From positions 92,173 through 156,172 of the forward strand of contig CALEHY010000002.1 in NCBI GenBank assembly GCA_937876375.1: DNA of 64,000 nt. The letters are read 5' to 3'. The notes beneath the pieces are model-generated. The model did not search any database and was not told the origin of the DNA. It saw nothing but the letters and a program-made list of their open reading frames with translations. The translations under genes were made by a program, and so were the position numbers. Of this stretch, positions 43,145 to 52,950 are shown in pieces. The stretch comes from an uncultured Clostridia bacterium. Lineage in GTDB: Bacteria; Bacillota; Clostridia; Oscillospirales; Acutalibacteraceae. Each line of letters starts with the position of its first letter. The stretch's first letter is position 1.

Positions 43145-46135
43145 TTATTCAATTGGTTGAATGTATAGTGATAGGGACTGACCCTTTGGATTGTTGATTG
43201 CATATTGCTTTGATGGAACTGGTCCACAAGCACCAGAAGCTGCACCTAGCATATAGCTATCGATATGCACCACTGTTGTATCGCAAAGCTTCAAATCCTC
43301 TTGATGCATAGCCTTTGCACATTGCTGAGAGGTGAAATGGTCAGCACCAAATGTGAATGGTGTACAAAGTGTAGAGATACGTAATCCAGCACCATCATCA
43401 TTCTTGATCTCGGCATATCTAACGCCAGTACGCATAGAAGATTCCTGTGGCTTGATATACTTTTCTCTCATATCATCAACCCTCATACTATATGTACCTA
43501 GCATAGCATGTTCCTTAAAATCAGAGGTGTTCTGTCTGTCACCATAGCCAAAGTATGTAACATTATCGTACTCTCTAGGCATCTCGAGTGTCAAGCCAAA
43601 GCGTGGCACGAACATAATCATTCTGCCAAATGTACAGTTAACCTCAACATTCATACTACCATCACTGTAAATATTATAAATAATATTCACATTTGCAAGG
43701 ATATGAGTCTTAACAGTGCTAACTCTAAACTTACTCTTGATAACGACAGTGCTACCCTCAACAGAATGCTCACATTTCTTCAGCGACATATGCTCTGTAT
43801 CAAGAGCAAATCTACCCCAAGGAATTTTGATATACATATCATTGTCGATAGGTGCTCTGAACATACTAACGCCAAAACCTACATTAGATCCAAATGGAGC
43901 ATTGTTTATAAACTCCTTACCATTCTTAACATAACTCTCTATCTCGCCAGTCTTTTTGTTAAAGATAATTCTGCCACCATCATATCGGATAAACAATTTC
44001 TTTTCGCTAATATCAACAATAGGTGCTTTGTCATCCTTTTTATCAGCGATAAAGGTGTTTTTAAACTCTGTGCTATTCTCGATTTGCTCACTAGCAATCT
44101 CAAAATCGCCATCATAATATTTAATAACAATAGCGTCAGCACCAGCCATATCATATGAGGTATAGCTGTTTGAACGAGGTGAGATATTTAGTTCAATTTC
44201 TGCTGTGCCTAGGATATCACCATCGTTAGCAATCGCTGTGATAACAGCCTTTGCACAAGCATTAGTAAAGTAATTGATATTAGTAAATGTAATCTTGCCA
44301 TCGCTATACTCGGCACGAATAGGACGATAGCAATTCTTCATCTGCAGAGCACCAGCGTGTGGCGTTCTATCTGGGAAGAACAATCCATCAACACAGAAAT
44401 TTCCATCATGCTTGTTTTCACCATGGTCACCACCATAGGTGTAACGATACTTGCCATCCTCGTGATAAATAGCGTGGTCAACAAACTCCCAAATACAGCC
44501 ACCCATAAGGTTGTCAGCACCAAGGAACAACTCAACATATCGCTCTAGTTCACCAGCACCAAGTCCCATAGCATGTGCATACTCACACATATAATATGGT
44601 TTCTTGTAAAACTTCTTTGGTAATCCCTTGCCATTTGCAAGCTTCTCAAACTTGTTGTGCCAAGGATACATTTCGGATATTACGTCGTATGCAAATCGCT
44701 TTGTACGAACGACATTCTCATAATGCACTGGGATAGGTGAACGCTTCTTTAGCTCATCGTAGCAGAAATCTTGATTTAGATATCCCCAAGACTCGTTACC
44801 AAGTGACCACATAGTGATACCAGCATGGTTCTTGTCACGCTCGAACATACGATATACTCTGTCCCAATATCTAGGTTGCCATGCCTTATTGTGTGAGGTT
44901 GCACCTGGCTTGTGCAATTCTGTCTGACAGCCGTGTGATTCTATATCAGCCTCATCAACAATATACACACCATACTCATCACACAAATCTAGGAAGATAG
45001 GATCTGGTGGATAGTGAGAGGTACGAACACAGTTAACATTATATTCCTTAAATATCTTTATATCCTGCTCCATATCCTCAACGGACATAACATATCCCTT
45101 TTGTGGGTGAGAGTCGTGGTGATTAACGCCAAGAAGCTTGATAGCCTCGTTGTTAAACTTGAACACATTGCCCTCAATCTCAATATGCTTAAAGCCTATT
45201 GGTCGACGAATAACCTCAACCACCTTGCCAGCAACAGATAATGCCAAAAGCAGAGTGTATAGATTTGGTGCTTCTGCACTCCACTCCTCCACCTCTAGCT
45301 CTGAAAAAGTGATTTTTTCAATAGAGTCAGCAGATACATTAACTGACTTTGATGATACGATATCACCATCAAACAAAATGCTTGCAGATAACTCGCAAGG
45401 GTCAGTCAACTTTAGACTAGGATTGATGGTTAAATCGTATGTATTATCAACATTATACTTCGTTACAGCAGCAAAATCGTAGATAGAATTCTTGCCAGTC
45501 TTGAACAGCAAAACATCACGGAATATACCATTGTTCCTAAACATATCTTGTGCCTCAAGATATGTGCCGTTGGACCACTTGTGATTAACAACAACTAGAT
45601 CGTTAGCCCCCTCAATGATATGGTCATTGAGTTCAAATTCGGAGGTGTTATGACTACCCTCGCTATATCCGACATATTTGCCATTAACAAAAACATCTAG
45701 CGCACCAGCAACGCCAAGGAATGATAGAGTGTAGCACTGCTCAATATCATCGATATCGAATGTGGTGTGGTATACACCAACAGCGCAATCCTCCGGTATC
45801 TCTGGTGGGTTAGGTGTGAACGGATAACGAGTGTTGAGATAATATGGCTCCTCGTAGCCAGTAAACTGCCACATTGATGGCACTGGCACTGTGTCAAAAT
45901 TGACAGTATCAGTGTCAAAATCAGCTGGCATATCCGATACCTTCTCGTAATACTTGAAATCCCATTCGCCAGATAATACGCTCACCATATCAGAATGATA
46001 TCGCTCTGTACGAATATCAGTTTCTGCCAGCTTGCTAGCAGAATGAAAAGGAATAAAGTACGAGCGAGGCTGCATAACATTATCCTTGTAAATATCAAAA
46101 TTAGAGTAATTATTATTTTTTAAATTATATTTCAT
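43145..46135 (-). CDS. lacZ: Beta-galactosidase, GH2 family (LacZ)
   Basis: A 996-residue GH2 enzyme cleaving terminal beta-galactosides such as lactose. The sugar-binding jelly-roll comes first (YFIPFHSASKLAE). The TIM barrel carries LLGVNHHDSHP, the acid/base glutamate in SLGNESWGY near residue 447 and the nucleophile glutamate in MCEYAHAMG near 515. The C-terminal bgal small-chain domain ends in LYIQPIE. I use ATG 46135, preceded by GGTGAT. No signal peptide, so it is cytoplasmic. No lactose permease or regulator is adjacent on its strand; it is monocistronic. Confidence 0.95.
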   Translation of the reverse strand: MKYNLKNNNYSNFDIYKDNVMQPRSYFIPFHSASKLAETDIRTERYHSDMVSVLSGEWDFKYYEKVSDMPADFDTDTVNFDTVPVPSMWQFTGYEEPYYLNTRYPFTPNPPEIPEDCAVGVYHTTFDIDDIEQCYTLSFLGVAGALDVFVNGKYVGYSEGSHNTSEFELNDHIIEGANDLVVVNHKWSNGTYLEAQDMFRNNGIFRDVLLFKTGKNSIYDFAAVTKYNVDNTYDLTINPSLKLTDPCELSASILFDGDIVSSKSVNVSADSIEKITFSELEVEEWSAEAPNLYTLLLALSVAGKVVEVIRRPIGFKHIEIEGNVFKFNNEAIKLLGVNHHDSHPQKGYVMSVEDMEQDIKIFKEYNVNCVRTSHYPPDPIFLDLCDEYGVYIVDEADIESHGCQTELHKPGATSHNKAWQPRYWDRVYRMFERDKNHAGITMWSLGNESWGYLNQDFCYDELKKRSPIPVHYENVVRTKRFAYDVISEMYPWHNKFEKLANGKGLPKKFYKKPYYMCEYAHAMGLGAGELERYVELFLGADNLMGGCIWEFVDHAIYHEDGKYRYTYGGDHGENKHDGNFCVDGLFFPDRTPHAGALQMKNCYRPIRAEYSDGKITFTNINYFTNACAKAVITAIANDGDILGTAEIELNISPRSNSYTSYDMAGADAIVIKYYDGDFEIASEQIENSTEFKNTFIADKKDDKAPIVDISEKKLFIRYDGGRIIFNKKTGEIESYVKNGKEFINNAPFGSNVGFGVSMFRAPIDNDMYIKIPWGRFALDTEHMSLKKCEHSVEGSTVVIKSKFRVSTVKTHILANVNIIYNIYSDGSMNVEVNCTFGRMIMFVPRFGLTLEMPREYDNVTYFGYGDRQNTSDFKEHAMLGTYSMRVDDMREKYIKPQESSMRTGVRYAEIKNDDGAGLRISTLCTPFTFGADHFTSQQCAKAMHQEDLKLCDTTVVHIDSYMLGAASGACGPVPSKQYAINNPKGQSLSLYIQPIE

Positions 46136-46152
46136 CTTTATCACCAAGATAT

Positions 46153-46182
46153 ATTATATAACAACAAAAAAAGGACTGTCAA
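46153..46182 (-). promoter_or_regulatory. Putative lacZ promoter overlapping the agcS terminator
   Basis: On the minus strand TTGACA (46177-46182), 18 bases, TATAAT (46153-46158). The -35 lies in the hairpin that terminates the upstream symporter gene. Confidence 0.6.
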
Positions 46183-46194
46183 GTGACAGTCCTT
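46163..46194 (-). terminator. Intrinsic terminator of the symporter gene
   Basis: AAGGACTGTCA (46171-46181) pairs with TGACAGTCCTT (46184-46194); in minus-strand RNA it is followed by seven U. Confidence 0.85.
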
Positions 46195-46208
46195 AATTAA
46201 ATATATTA

Positions 46209-47669
46209 CTACTTATTCTTTGCCATTTCCTTTAGGTCGTGATTCTTATTTGCAAAATAAGCCTTTGTCTCCTTGCCTACTACACCAGATAGTGCAAATA
46301 GTGCAATCAAGTTAGGGAATGCCATCAAACCGTTGAAGATATCAGCAATATTCCATACAGCTGATACTGTTAGATATGGACCAACAAATACTGCAACGAT
46401 ATAAAGAATTCTGTAAGCCTTAATGCCCTTTGTTGAGCCAGTTAGGTACTCAAAACATTTCTCACTATAGTAATCCCAACCGAGAATAGTTGTAAATGCG
46501 AAGAATGCAAGACATACCATAAGAACGAATGATGAAATTCTGCCATTCCATGGTAGACCAGCCTGCCAAGCAGCATTAGTAATGCTAACGCCCTCGAATG
46601 AGCCCTCAACGAACTGTGCATCTGCATTTGTTAGAACGATTGATAGACCAGTAAGAGTACAGATAACGATAGTATCAATGAATGTACCAGTCATAGTAAC
46701 AAGACCCTGACGAACAGTGTCCTTTGTCTGTGCAGCAGCTGCAGCGATAGGAGCAGAGCCAAGACCAGCCTCATTAGAGAAGATACCTCTACCGATACCC
46801 TTTTGCATAGCAATCTTAAGAGTGATACCAACACCAGCACCAGTAACAGCCTTCATAGAGAATGCCATCTGGAAAACACTCTTAACAGCAGCTGGAATAG
46901 AAGTAATATGAGTAAACACGATGATTAGAACGAATATAATATATGTAATCGCCATAAATGGTACGATAATCTCGGATACCTTTGAGATAGACTTGATACC
47001 ACCGATAACAACAAGTGCTACAGCAGCTGTAACAACAAGTCCACCAATAACAGTAGCCCAGGAATAAGCGTTCTCACCAATTCTGATAGCGATATGTGTC
47101 TGCTCTGGATCGAAGAAATTGTTGATAGCAGATGATATACCGTTAATCTGTGTGATAGTACCAATACCTAGTAGACCAGCAAGCACTCCGAACAATGCAA
47201 ATAGCTTTGCAAGCCATTTCCACTTTGGACCCATACCCTTTTCGATATAGTAGAATGGACCACCAAGGAAGTGACCATCCTCTTTCTTCTCACGGTACTT
47301 GATAGCCAAGAATCCCTCTGCATACTTTGTTGCCATACCGAAGAATGCAGCAACAAGCATCCAGAACAATGCTCCTCTACCACCAAGACAGATAGCAGTC
47401 GCAACACCGACAATGTTACCAGTACCGATAGTAGCAGAAAGTGCAGTACAAAGTGCACCAAATGAGGTAACCTCACCCTCGCCATCTTCTTCATTTTTCA
47501 CCATAAACTTTAGTGCTTTTCCAAGGTGAAACACCTGAACAAAGCCAGTTCTAACTGTTAACCAAATACCAGCCGCAAGGATAAGAACAATTAGAGTCCA
47601 GCCCCATACCCAGCCATCAACCTTGTCAATAATGTCGTTAATTGACATAGCCATAGCAATAGTTTGCAT
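46209..47669 (-). CDS. Alanine/glycine:sodium symporter (AGCS family)
   Basis: A 486-residue sodium-coupled amino-acid carrier with about ten membrane helices. Start at ATG 47669 (MQTIAMAMS) is supported by AGGAGG. AGCS landmarks: WGWTLIVLILAAGIWLTVRTGFVQ region near the start, ATIGTGNIVGVATAI with substrate and sodium residues, and GIFSNEAGLGSAPIAAAAA. Members move alanine, glycine or sometimes glutamine; the exact substrate is not fixed. It is a single gene with its own promoter and terminator. Confidence 0.93.
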   Translation of the reverse strand: MQTIAMAMSINDIIDKVDGWVWGWTLIVLILAAGIWLTVRTGFVQVFHLGKALKFMVKNEEDGEGEVTSFGALCTALSATIGTGNIVGVATAICLGGRGALFWMLVAAFFGMATKYAEGFLAIKYREKKEDGHFLGGPFYYIEKGMGPKWKWLAKLFALFGVLAGLLGIGTITQINGISSAINNFFDPEQTHIAIRIGENAYSWATVIGGLVVTAAVALVVIGGIKSISKVSEIIVPFMAITYIIFVLIIVFTHITSIPAAVKSVFQMAFSMKAVTGAGVGITLKIAMQKGIGRGIFSNEAGLGSAPIAAAAAQTKDTVRQGLVTMTGTFIDTIVICTLTGLSIVLTNADAQFVEGSFEGVSITNAAWQAGLPWNGRISSFVLMVCLAFFAFTTILGWDYYSEKCFEYLTGSTKGIKAYRILYIVAVFVGPYLTVSAVWNIADIFNGLMAFPNLIALFALSGVVGKETKAYFANKNHDLKEMAKNK

Positions 47670-47698
47670 ATTACTACCTCCTATAAAAATATGGTAGT

Positions 47699-47727
47699 AT
47701 TTTATCATATAACAAATTATTATGCAA
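47699..47727 (-). promoter_or_regulatory. Putative promoter of the symporter gene
   Basis: On the minus strand TTGCAT (47722-47727), 17 bases, TAAAAT (47699-47704), starting eight bases after the sigF stop. I see no terminator between sigF and this gene. Confidence 0.6.
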
Positions 47728-47734
47728 GAAAAAA

Positions 47735-48391
47735 TTATTCTAGCACCTGTCTCATCTTTAGCAGTATTGATTTTTCCTTTCTTGACACCTGCACCTGTGA
47801 AATACCCAATGCTCTTGCTGTGTCACACTGTGTTTTGCCCTCAAAAAAGCGATAACGTATCAAGGCTTGTTCCTTTGTTGTCAGCGATGACATTGCTTGA
47901 CTAATGCACAGCCTGTCGAACAGTCTGTCGCTATCATCCACTGGGATATCAAATTCATCATCGCCATCATCATCTGCATAACTGAGTGATACAACTGGGC
48001 TGATAATATTCAGCACCTCTGACAGCTCATCAATATCAATATCGCAAAGACCGGATAATTCGGACAATGTTGGCTCTCTCAATTCTCTGGTAACGAATTT
48101 GTCACGAATGGACTGGACACGGATTGACTTTTCCTTTAGCGATCTAGACACCTTAATCGGTCCACCATCACGAAAGATACGCTTTATCTCGCCCATAATT
48201 ACTGGTACAGCATAGCTAGAAAATGCATAGCCAAGACTCTCATCGAAATTGTCGACAGCCTTTATTAGACCGACACAGCCAGCTTGAAACAAATCGTCAT
48301 AATCTGCTCCACGAGAACGAAATCGATTTGCAATAGAATGCACCAGTCCGATATTATCCTCAATTATTCTACTACGCTCGTCAGTTACCAT
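47735..48391 (-). CDS. sigF: RNA polymerase sigma-F, forespore-specific
   Basis: A 218-residue sigma-70 family factor with regions 2, 3 and 4. Region 2 reads NIGLVHSIANRF and DDLFQAGCVGLIKAVDNFD; region 2.4 follows with FSSYAVPVIMGEIKR; region 4 contains TQCDTARALGISQVQVSRKE. The position as third gene after spoIIAA and spoIIAB identifies it as sigma-F, the first forespore sigma factor. It overlaps spoIIAB by seven bases. It is shorter than the B. subtilis protein mainly at the N-terminus. Regulation by SpoIIAB binding is family knowledge. Confidence 0.93.
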   Translation of the reverse strand: MVTDERSRIIEDNIGLVHSIANRFRSRGADYDDLFQAGCVGLIKAVDNFDESLGYAFSSYAVPVIMGEIKRIFRDGGPIKVSRSLKEKSIRVQSIRDKFVTRELREPTLSELSGLCDIDIDELSEVLNIISPVVSLSYADDDGDDEFDIPVDDSDRLFDRLCISQAMSSLTTKEQALIRYRFFEGKTQCDTARALGISQVQVSRKEKSILLKMRQVLE

Positions 48392-48822
48392 TTCGAGCGA
48401 CCTAGTATCTTCTTTGTAAGGGTGACAGTTGTGCCAATTCCAACCTTAGATGACACCTTAACATTATCACAAAAGGATTGCATTACAGTAAAGCCAAGAC
48501 CTGCCCTATCTGTGCCACCAGTGGTAAATAGCGGTCGCATTGCATCGTCGAGATTTGGTATGCCTATCCCCTTGTCCTTAATTTTTAGACGAACAACGTT
48601 ATCATCCAGTATCTGTCCTGATATGTAAATCTTTCCAAAGCTGTCCTTGTAGCCATGAACGATACAATTTGTCACAGCCTCAGACACAGCTGTTTTCAAA
48701 TCTGATAGCTCATCAATAGTTGGGTCAAGCGTCGTGACGAACGAAGACACAGCTACTCGACAGAACCCCTCGTTCACACTTTTGCTATCAACAGTAAGCT
48801 TAAATTCATTGTGTATAGTCAT
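48385..48822 (-). CDS. spoIIAB: Anti-sigma-F factor and serine kinase SpoIIAB
   Basis: A 145-residue GHKL-fold kinase that sequesters sigma-F and phosphorylates SpoIIAA. GHKL boxes: N box in TAVSEAVTNCIVHGY, G1 in IKDKGIGIPN, and G2 in RAGLGFTVMQ. Length is as expected. It starts 11 bases after spoIIAA and overlaps sigF, the normal tricistronic order. Compartment-specific control is known from Bacillus and assumed here. Confidence 0.94.
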   Translation of the reverse strand: MTIHNEFKLTVDSKSVNEGFCRVAVSSFVTTLDPTIDELSDLKTAVSEAVTNCIVHGYKDSFGKIYISGQILDDNVVRLKIKDKGIGIPNLDDAMRPLFTTGGTDRAGLGFTVMQSFCDNVKVSSKVGIGTTVTLTKKILGRSKW

Positions 48823-48833
48823 ATACTTCTCCT

Positions 48834-49145
48834 TTATAATTCCTTAATTATCGCAATGCTACCCAGTCCAGCTAGCTCCATCAGTTTTTTTGTCTGTGGG
48901 GTAACATTTCGTATCTCCAATGTACCACGAAACGACTGCATCAATCGATATCTTCCCATAACCAAGCCTATACCAGACGAGTCCATAAATGTAACATTCT
49001 TAAAATCCAAAATCAAATGCTGTGGTTTCTTAAAGCTCAAGGTATTATCTATCCTCTCCCTTATCTGTGCAGAGGAATGATGGTCAATCTCTCCAATAAG
49101 ATATGCAATTATCAAATTGCCACTAGACTCGATAGTAACATTCAT
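48834..49145 (-). CDS. spoIIAA: Anti-sigma-F factor antagonist SpoIIAA
   Basis: A 103-residue STAS-domain protein. The ATG at 49145 (MNVTIESSGN) is chosen because GGAGTGAT precedes it. The phosphorylated serine lies in the conserved FMDSSGIGLVMGRY segment. Unphosphorylated SpoIIAA releases sigma-F from SpoIIAB after dephosphorylation by SpoIIE, which is not in this window. It is the first gene of the sporulation operon, only 70 bases after folC with the folC terminator in between. Confidence 0.94.
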   Translation of the reverse strand: MNVTIESSGNLIIAYLIGEIDHHSSAQIRERIDNTLSFKKPQHLILDFKNVTFMDSSGIGLVMGRYRLMQSFRGTLEIRNVTPQTKKLMELAGLGSIAIIKEL

Positions 49146-49159
49146 AAAATCACTCCAAA

Positions 49160-49199
49160 TAAAAAATACCAATCTGCTAATAAAATAACAGATTGGTAT
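49160..49199 (-). terminator. Intrinsic terminator between folC and spoIIAA
   Basis: TACCAATCTG (49167-49176) pairs with CAGATTGGTA (49189-49198), followed in minus-strand RNA by UUUUUUA. It closes the valS-folC unit. Confidence 0.8.
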
Positions 49200-49215
49200 A
49201 GTAAATTTTGTAGAA

Positions 49216-50232
49216 TTATAGTATGTCAGAAATTATTTCTCTTATAAGATAAAATGAGCCACAAACAAGACTGATATCATCACTCTTTATAGCGATATGA
49301 GGGTCAGATACCACCGATACATTGTCGCAATATTTCTTTGCATACAGCGACAGCTCATCAGCAGATATAACTCTAGGGTTATCAACATTAGTGCAAACAA
49401 TCCTTTTGCACCTTGGAGCGACATAGGACAGATAACCATCAATATCTTTGTCCCTCATCATACCGATAACAGCGACCTCATCATTGATAATAGGTGCCAG
49501 CACTCTGCCAGCATCTAGGTTATGTCCACCATCGAGCAAAATATTACCTACTCTCTGCTGTCTAGCAACCGGTTTAACAAGTTCAATATCATCATTGTAG
49601 CCAAGATATTTTATTACCCTCTTTGCCAAATCCAAATTATCAGCATTAAAATCACCAGTATCCTCATACCTAAAGCAAGGTGAGTTAGGTCTAATTATAC
49701 CCTCTTTTTCCTCAATAATCTGTTCAATAGTATCACCAAGAAACGCTGTATGGTCCATAGAAATAGAGGTGAGCACGGAGCAGACATTTGCACTCTCAAC
49801 ATTAGTAGCATCACCCTTGCCACCCATACCACATTCTATAACGGCATAGTCGACCTTTTCCTGAGCAAAATACATATACATAGCACAAACCAATAGTTCA
49901 AACTCAGTTAAATCCTCATTATCACGAAGCATATTAACGATTTGTGCAAAGCTATCTCTTGGAATATACTCCCCATTAATCTGAATCTGCTCACAGTAAT
50001 CAGTCACCCATGGAGAAGTAAACAATCCTACCTTTAGTCCATTGTTCTGCAACGCCCTTGCGATAGTATTAGCTACTGTGCCCTTGCCATTAGTACCAGC
50101 GATATGAACGATTCTGATATTATCTTGAGGATTACCAACGGACTCTAATTCCTTTTTAATACGACAAAGCCCAGGCTTAATGCCTAGGCTTTGTCTGTCT
50201 AATATGAAGTTTAACGCTTCATCATAAGTCAT
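49216..50232 (-). CDS. folC: Short folylpolyglutamate/dihydrofolate synthase
   Basis: A Mur-ligase-like enzyme of 338 residues, clearly shorter than the usual 420-430. The ATP loop is AGTNGKGTVANT, the catalytic region has ECGMGGKGDATN and SMDHTAFLGDTIEQIIEEKEGII, and the C-terminal domain starts with LLDGGHNLDAGRV. Between EKEGII and LDGGHN only about 55 residues are present where about 130 are normal, so part of the central domain is missing in-frame. Adding glutamates to folates is inferred from these motifs. It overlaps valS, the usual valS-folC pairing. Confidence 0.85.
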   Translation of the reverse strand: MTYDEALNFILDRQSLGIKPGLCRIKKELESVGNPQDNIRIVHIAGTNGKGTVANTIARALQNNGLKVGLFTSPWVTDYCEQIQINGEYIPRDSFAQIVNMLRDNEDLTEFELLVCAMYMYFAQEKVDYAVIECGMGGKGDATNVESANVCSVLTSISMDHTAFLGDTIEQIIEEKEGIIRPNSPCFRYEDTGDFNADNLDLAKRVIKYLGYNDDIELVKPVARQQRVGNILLDGGHNLDAGRVLAPIINDEVAVIGMMRDKDIDGYLSYVAPRCKRIVCTNVDNPRVISADELSLYAKKYCDNVSVVSDPHIAIKSDDISLVCGSFYLIREIISDIL

Positions 50233-52931
50233 TATCCAATTTCCTCAATAGACTTTTTAATGCTTGCAATCTTGTCCTCAAGAACAGCAGCGTCATCACG
50301 ATTTTGCTGAACAACCTTTTCTGGTGCCTTGTTAACAAATCCAGGATTGTTTAGTTTCTTCATAATGAAGTCTAGCTTGTCCTGTGCTGTAGCAAGCTCC
50401 TTTTCAAGACGCTTCTTCTCTGCCTCAAAGTCAACCAAATCACCAAGTGGGATATAAATCTTTGCATCATTAGTGATGATGGTTACAACATTGCCAAGAT
50501 CACCAAAGCTATCATTAACCTCAACCTCATTAGCAGAAGCAAGACGCTTAATGAAATCAACACCACCATTAAATGTATCAATAGCAGAGGTCTCAACAAA
50601 TACCTTTGCCTTCTTGCTAGGTGGGATATTCATTTCTGAACGACGATTACGGATAGCACGAATAGCTGTCATAATACGCTCCATCTCTGCCTCATCATCA
50701 GCAAATGCAAGAGCATCATCATATTTGCACCACTCTGATACCATAATAGACTCTGTATCGTGTGGGATAGCCTGATAAATCTCCTCTGTAATGAATGGCA
50801 TAAATGGGTGTAATAGCTTAAGGATATATGTCAAAACAAATACTAGTACAGCCTTAACATTCTCCTTTGCAGCCTCGTCATCACCCTGTAGTCGAATCTT
50901 TGCAATCTCAATATACCAGTCACAGAATACGTCCCAAATAAAGTCATATAGTTTCTGTACAGCGATACCAAGTTCATACTTGTCAAGGTTTTCGGTAACC
51001 TCTTTTGCAAGAGAATTAACCTTCGATACAATCCACTTGTCCTCTAGTAGCAAGTCACTAGGTAATCCTTGGTAATCAAAGTCATCACCAAGATACATAA
51101 GAACAAATCTTGCAGCATTCCATAGCTTGTTACCAAAGTTACGAGATGCCATAACCTTTGCATCAGAGAAACGCATATCATTTCCTGGTGAATTACCAGT
51201 AGCAAGTGTAAATCTAAGAGCATCAGCACCATACTGGTCAATAATCTCTAATGGGTCGATACCATTGCCAAGTGATTTTGACATTTTGCGACCAAGCTCA
51301 TCACGAACAAGACCATGAATCAATACAGTGTCGAATGGTGCTTTGTCTGTATATGCAAGACCAGAGAATATCATTCTTGATACCCAGAAGCCGATAATAT
51401 CATATCCAGTAACAAGTGTGTTAGTAGGATAATAATGCTTTAGATCCTCTGTATCATCAGGCCAGCCAAGAGTTGAGAATGGCCATAGTGCAGATGAGAA
51501 CCAAGTATCAAGTGTATCAGGGTCCTGCTCAATATTCTTGCTACCACACTGTGAGCAAGTGCAAGGATCATTCTCTGCGACAGTGGTTGCGCCACAATCA
51601 TCACAGTACCAAGCTGGGATACGATGACCCCACCATAGCTGACGAGAGATACACCAATCACGAGTACCACGCATCCAGCTCATATAATTCTTCTTAAATC
51701 TCTCTGGTACGAACTTGATATCACCATTCTCTACAGCGTCGATGGCTGGGCCAGCAAGTGGCTCCATCTTTACAAACCACTGCTTTGATACCATAGGCTC
51801 GATAACACTATGGCAACGATAGCAAGTACCAACATCGTGCTTAAGTGGCTCAATTTCCTTGATATATCCACCAGCCTCTAGGTCAGCAAGAATAGCCTTT
51901 CTAGCCTCCATAGTAGTCATACCAGCATATTTGCCACAATCAAGAACCTCTGGCTCATTCTGTGTAGCCTTGCCAGAAGCAATGATTTCGTCAGCAATAG
52001 TCTTGTCCTTCGCACCAGTCATATATCCATCATATGTGAATGTACGAACGATAGGCAGGTTGTGACGTAGTCCAACCTCAAAGTCATTAGGGTCGTGAGC
52101 AGGTGTAATCTTAACTACACCAGTACCCTTTGTCATATCAGCATGTTCATCACACACGATAGGAATTTCCTTATTAAGCAATGGTAGAATAACATGACAG
52201 CCGTGTAGGTGAGCATATCTAGGGTCATCACCATTGATAGCAACAGCTGTATCACCAAGCATAGTCTCTGGTCTAGTTGTTGCAAGCTCTAGCTGTTCGC
52301 CAGTCTCCTTAACAGTGTATAGAAGGTGCCAGAAATTGCCGTCCTTCTCCTCATACTCAACCTCTGCATCAGAGATAGAAGTGTTACAATGAGGACACCA
52401 GTTAACCATTCTGTTGCCACGATAAATTAGCTCTTGATCATATAGACGAACAAAAACATCTCTAACAGCCTTGCTACAGCCCTCATCAAGAGTGAAACGC
52501 TCTCTATCCCAGTCACAAGATGAGCCCATCTTCTTTAGCTGCTCAATAATTCTGCCACCGTACTGACGCTTCCAGTCCCAAGCTCTCTCTAAGAATTTTT
52601 CTCTGCCGAGGTCGTCCTTTGTGATGCCCTCTTCTCTCATCTTCTCAACAATCTTTGCCTCGGTAGCGATAGACGCATGGTCTGTACCAGGAAGCCAAAG
52701 TGTATCGTAGCCATTCATTCTATGATAACGGATAAGAATATCCTGTAATGTGTTATCAAGAGCGTGTCCCATATGAAGCTGACCAGTAATATTTGGTGGT
52801 GGGATAACTATAGTATAGGTATCCTTGCCCTCTTCACGCTTTGCATGGAAATACTTGTTCTTGCACCAAAAGTCATATGTGCGATCCTCAACCTCGGATG
52901 GATCGTACTGCTTTGCAAGCTCCTTTGCCAT
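50232..52931 (-). CDS. valS: Valyl-tRNA synthetase
   Basis: A class Ia synthetase of 899 residues. Start at ATG 52931 (MAKELAKQYDPSEVE) is set by AGGAGG and family length; the longer reading would enter the T-box terminator. HIGH appears as LHMGHALD near residue 48 and KMSKS as GRKMSKSLGNG near 547. The CP1 editing domain lies between (TTRPETMLGDTAVA), zinc-like CDDCG and CSQCG cysteines are near 430-450, and the C-terminal arginine-rich coiled coil is present (KKRLEKELATAQDKLD). It is controlled by the upstream T-box and shares a transcript with folC. Confidence 0.96.
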   Translation of the reverse strand: MAKELAKQYDPSEVEDRTYDFWCKNKYFHAKREEGKDTYTIVIPPPNITGQLHMGHALDNTLQDILIRYHRMNGYDTLWLPGTDHASIATEAKIVEKMREEGITKDDLGREKFLERAWDWKRQYGGRIIEQLKKMGSSCDWDRERFTLDEGCSKAVRDVFVRLYDQELIYRGNRMVNWCPHCNTSISDAEVEYEEKDGNFWHLLYTVKETGEQLELATTRPETMLGDTAVAINGDDPRYAHLHGCHVILPLLNKEIPIVCDEHADMTKGTGVVKITPAHDPNDFEVGLRHNLPIVRTFTYDGYMTGAKDKTIADEIIASGKATQNEPEVLDCGKYAGMTTMEARKAILADLEAGGYIKEIEPLKHDVGTCYRCHSVIEPMVSKQWFVKMEPLAGPAIDAVENGDIKFVPERFKKNYMSWMRGTRDWCISRQLWWGHRIPAWYCDDCGATTVAENDPCTCSQCGSKNIEQDPDTLDTWFSSALWPFSTLGWPDDTEDLKHYYPTNTLVTGYDIIGFWVSRMIFSGLAYTDKAPFDTVLIHGLVRDELGRKMSKSLGNGIDPLEIIDQYGADALRFTLATGNSPGNDMRFSDAKVMASRNFGNKLWNAARFVLMYLGDDFDYQGLPSDLLLEDKWIVSKVNSLAKEVTENLDKYELGIAVQKLYDFIWDVFCDWYIEIAKIRLQGDDEAAKENVKAVLVFVLTYILKLLHPFMPFITEEIYQAIPHDTESIMVSEWCKYDDALAFADDEAEMERIMTAIRAIRNRRSEMNIPPSKKAKVFVETSAIDTFNGGVDFIKRLASANEVEVNDSFGDLGNVVTIITNDAKIYIPLGDLVDFEAEKKRLEKELATAQDKLDFIMKKLNNPGFVNKAPEKVVQQNRDDAAVLEDKIASIKKSIEEIG

Positions 52932-52950
52932 ATCAATTCCTCCTAAAAAT

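Noticed and set aside
43508..44158. Plus-strand ORF of 216 codons inside lacZ
   Set aside because: Antisense to an intact GH2 enzyme; composition typical of a reverse-frame shadow.
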